The notes under the pieces are model-generated. The model was not told the origin of the DNA. It did no database searches and worked only from the letters and a program-made list of their open reading frames with translations. Position numbers and translations under genes: made by a program. Of a DNA stretch of 64,000 nt, positions 62,401 to 64,000 are shown piece by piece (the first letter of the stretch is position 1; every line of letters begins with the position of its first letter). This stretch comes from Stenogyne calaminthoides (taxonomy: Eukaryota; Streptophyta; Magnoliopsida; Lamiales; Lamiaceae): NCBI GenBank assembly GCA_037126765.1, contig JBBCBC010000037.1, forward strand, positions 6,515,263 through 6,579,262, given 5' to 3'.

Positions 62401-63474
62401 CTAGTTTAATGCCCGCGTATTACGCGGTTCTTTAATTAAAAAAATATTTTTATTAAATAATATATTTGATAATTAAAAATATAAATATATACATAAATAC
62501 ATTAAATATGAATTAATAATTATGTAAAGTGTATATTAATAACTTTGCTTAAACCTTGGAATAAATTATTATGTCAAATATTAATCATCTCTTTTAATAT
62601 GAAGTTGAAATCTGCAAATTAAACAAAATAAACCGATTAAATTTTTTTTTTTTTAAAAATTAAATAAAGTTTAAAAAAATATTAATATGTTAATTAATAT
62701 GTATTTATAAAAAAAGGTGAATGAATTATAATATAAAATATTTTGTTACATGAAATAAAATTAATCATTAAAAAATAATAATTAAATATAATTCACATTA
62801 ACATAAAATATATTTAAATTGAATATTTTACTTATATTAAATTAAGTCAAAATAAAAATTAACTAAACAAAAATAAATGAAGTATATAATAAAGTATAAT
62901 AAATATTAATTACATATTTTATAACATTCACACATACTTTAAATACCTAAATAATTAGAAAATAATTATATTGTGACATATCATCATTATCTATAAATCA
63001 AATTCATTATTTACTTTTTACATAATTCTCATTTCTTAATTAGACGACACATCATCAAAATCTCAATAATGCGACACATAAGAAGTAGAAATTTCATATA
63101 AGTTGGTTGAGGGATGTTTTCAAAATCGATGTATGATAAAAAAAAAAGATATAAAATAAAAGTTAATACAAAGAAGTTAATGCTCAATAAAATAAATATT
63201 CAAGATATTTAAAAATTTGTAGATTAACTTAGTTTTTCCAAGTAACATAAATATAATCTAAGATGTGCATGGTTCAAACTTTAGTTATTGCAATTTTTTT
63301 TATTAAAGTACATATTAAAATGTCACATATTACTACAAACCAATAAAAAAATAACACATCAATACAATAAAATGTAACCTCTCATTCAAATTAATCTCAG
63401 GATGACACATCATCCAAATTAACCACAAGATGACACATCATCAAAAAGAAATTCTCTATTAGTATATAGAGAGA
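62401..63474 (-). mobile_element. Non-autonomous Helitron
   Basis: On the reverse strand the element begins TCTCTCTATATACTAATAG (63474 downward) and ends with a GC hairpin CCGCGTAATACGCGG (62412-62426) followed by a short spacer and CTAG (62404-62401). It sits between host A (63475) and T (62400 on the complementary strand), as rolling-circle Helitrons do, with no target duplication. The 1.07-kb interior is very AT-rich and has no RepHel gene. Repeated CATCATC/ATGACACATCATC words occur in its 5' part (62985-63440). Confidence 0.82.
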
Positions 63475-63487
63475 TTTTTTAGTAGTA

Positions 63488-63762
63488 CTCCTTTCATCCC
63501 ATTCTTAACCGCTATGTTACTGTGTGTTCGATTTTTAAGAAAAAATGATAAAGTGATAAAATATTGGGGGTAGAAAAAGTTATTTATTAGTATTTTATAT
63601 GATAAAAGGATAAAGTATGAATAATTGGGGGTAGAAAGAGTTACTATTTATTAGTATTTTATGTGATAAAATGATAAAAAATATTTTCATTTAAGGGAAT
63701 GTTCAGTTAAGAATGAGACGCCCAAAAGGAAAAGAATGCAGTTAAGAGTGAGACGGAATAAG
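63488..63762. mobile_element. Stowaway-type MITE (275 bp), related to 3986-4249
   Basis: Ends CTCCTTTCATCCCATTCTTA / reverse complement of TAAGAGTGAGACGGAATAAG, flanked by TA. The interior shares GATAAAGTGATAAAAT and GGGGGTAGAAAGAGTTA with the MITE near 4 kb. Confidence 0.85.
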
Positions 63763-64000
63763 TAATATTTTTCAGCAGTATTATATTTTATTGAGGCTAG
63801 AACCACAACCACATGTTAACTTTTTTTATAAAAAATCATAAATTTTAGCATGTTTTATAAGTTTTATAAAAATAATGCACCATTCAAGCTCAATAAATAC
63901 AACTAGTAATAATTTAAGTGTAAAACTATCAAATTAATTGAGCACAACCAATATTTGTCATGATTAAATTCTGGAAAAACTATCACGAATATTGAAGCAA

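Noticed and set aside
1..64000. CRISPR arrays, operons, ribosome-binding sites or prophage
   Set aside because: The window is plant nuclear DNA with spliced genes; no regularly spaced short repeats or bacterial gene layout are present.

Overview
The window is nuclear DNA from a flowering plant, almost certainly a eudicot. It has AT-rich intergenic DNA, multi-exon genes with GT-AG introns, plant-only gene families and dense nested transposons. An asterid (Lamiales-type) genome is plausible, but the sequence alone does not settle the species.

Six host genes are supported. On the + strand at 8.3-11.9 kb lies an ARF3/ETTIN auxin response factor with two perfect copies of the tasiARF target site. 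It is followed at 12.8-15.7 kb by a 14-exon MLO-family seven-transmembrane protein, and at 18.98-19.40 kb by a single-exon CC-type glutaredoxin of the ROXY class. On the - strand at 45.2-45.6 kb is a small HD-Zip class I factor. At 52.6 kb (+) starts a guanylate-binding-protein-like GTPase (GBPL3 type), and at 60.6 kb (-) starts a malectin-like/LRR receptor-like protein (RLP4 type). These last two converge on a run of exactly 500 N, and both lose their 3' ends in it.

Mobile DNA dominates the rest. A 5.1-kb Ty1/copia element (19483-34844, 5-bp duplication AGGAG, LTRs of 263 bp) landed 84 bp behind the glutaredoxin stop codon. It was then hit twice by a second copia family with LTRs of about 1.8 kb: once leaving a reversed solo LTR in gag (20347-22109, duplication TGTTC), and once as a full-length but decayed copy in the integrase region (23346-31817, duplication CTAAA). 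All three insertions have perfect target-site duplications.

At 38596-43621 a Mutator-like element, with related inverted ends and a perfect 9-bp duplication, encloses about 4 kb of decayed plastid DNA: the ycf1/ndhF inverted-repeat junction, ndhF, rpl32 and a displaced ndhI piece. At 46145-49433 a CACTA element, with palindromic subterminal repeats, carries an exon-intron copy of an ACD11-like glycolipid-transfer-protein gene. Smaller elements include a non-autonomous Helitron (62401-63474), two related Stowaway-type MITEs, a 260-bp fold-back element, two LINE 3' ends and several tRNA-derived SINE-like fragments.

The host genes do not form one pathway, although ARF3 and the ROXY glutaredoxin both belong to families that act in organ and flower development, and MLO and GBPL3 to families with immune roles. 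The most unusual material is the plastid DNA inside a MULE, the ACD11-like gene inside a CACTA element, and the paradox that the nested copia element looks older than the element it inserted into.
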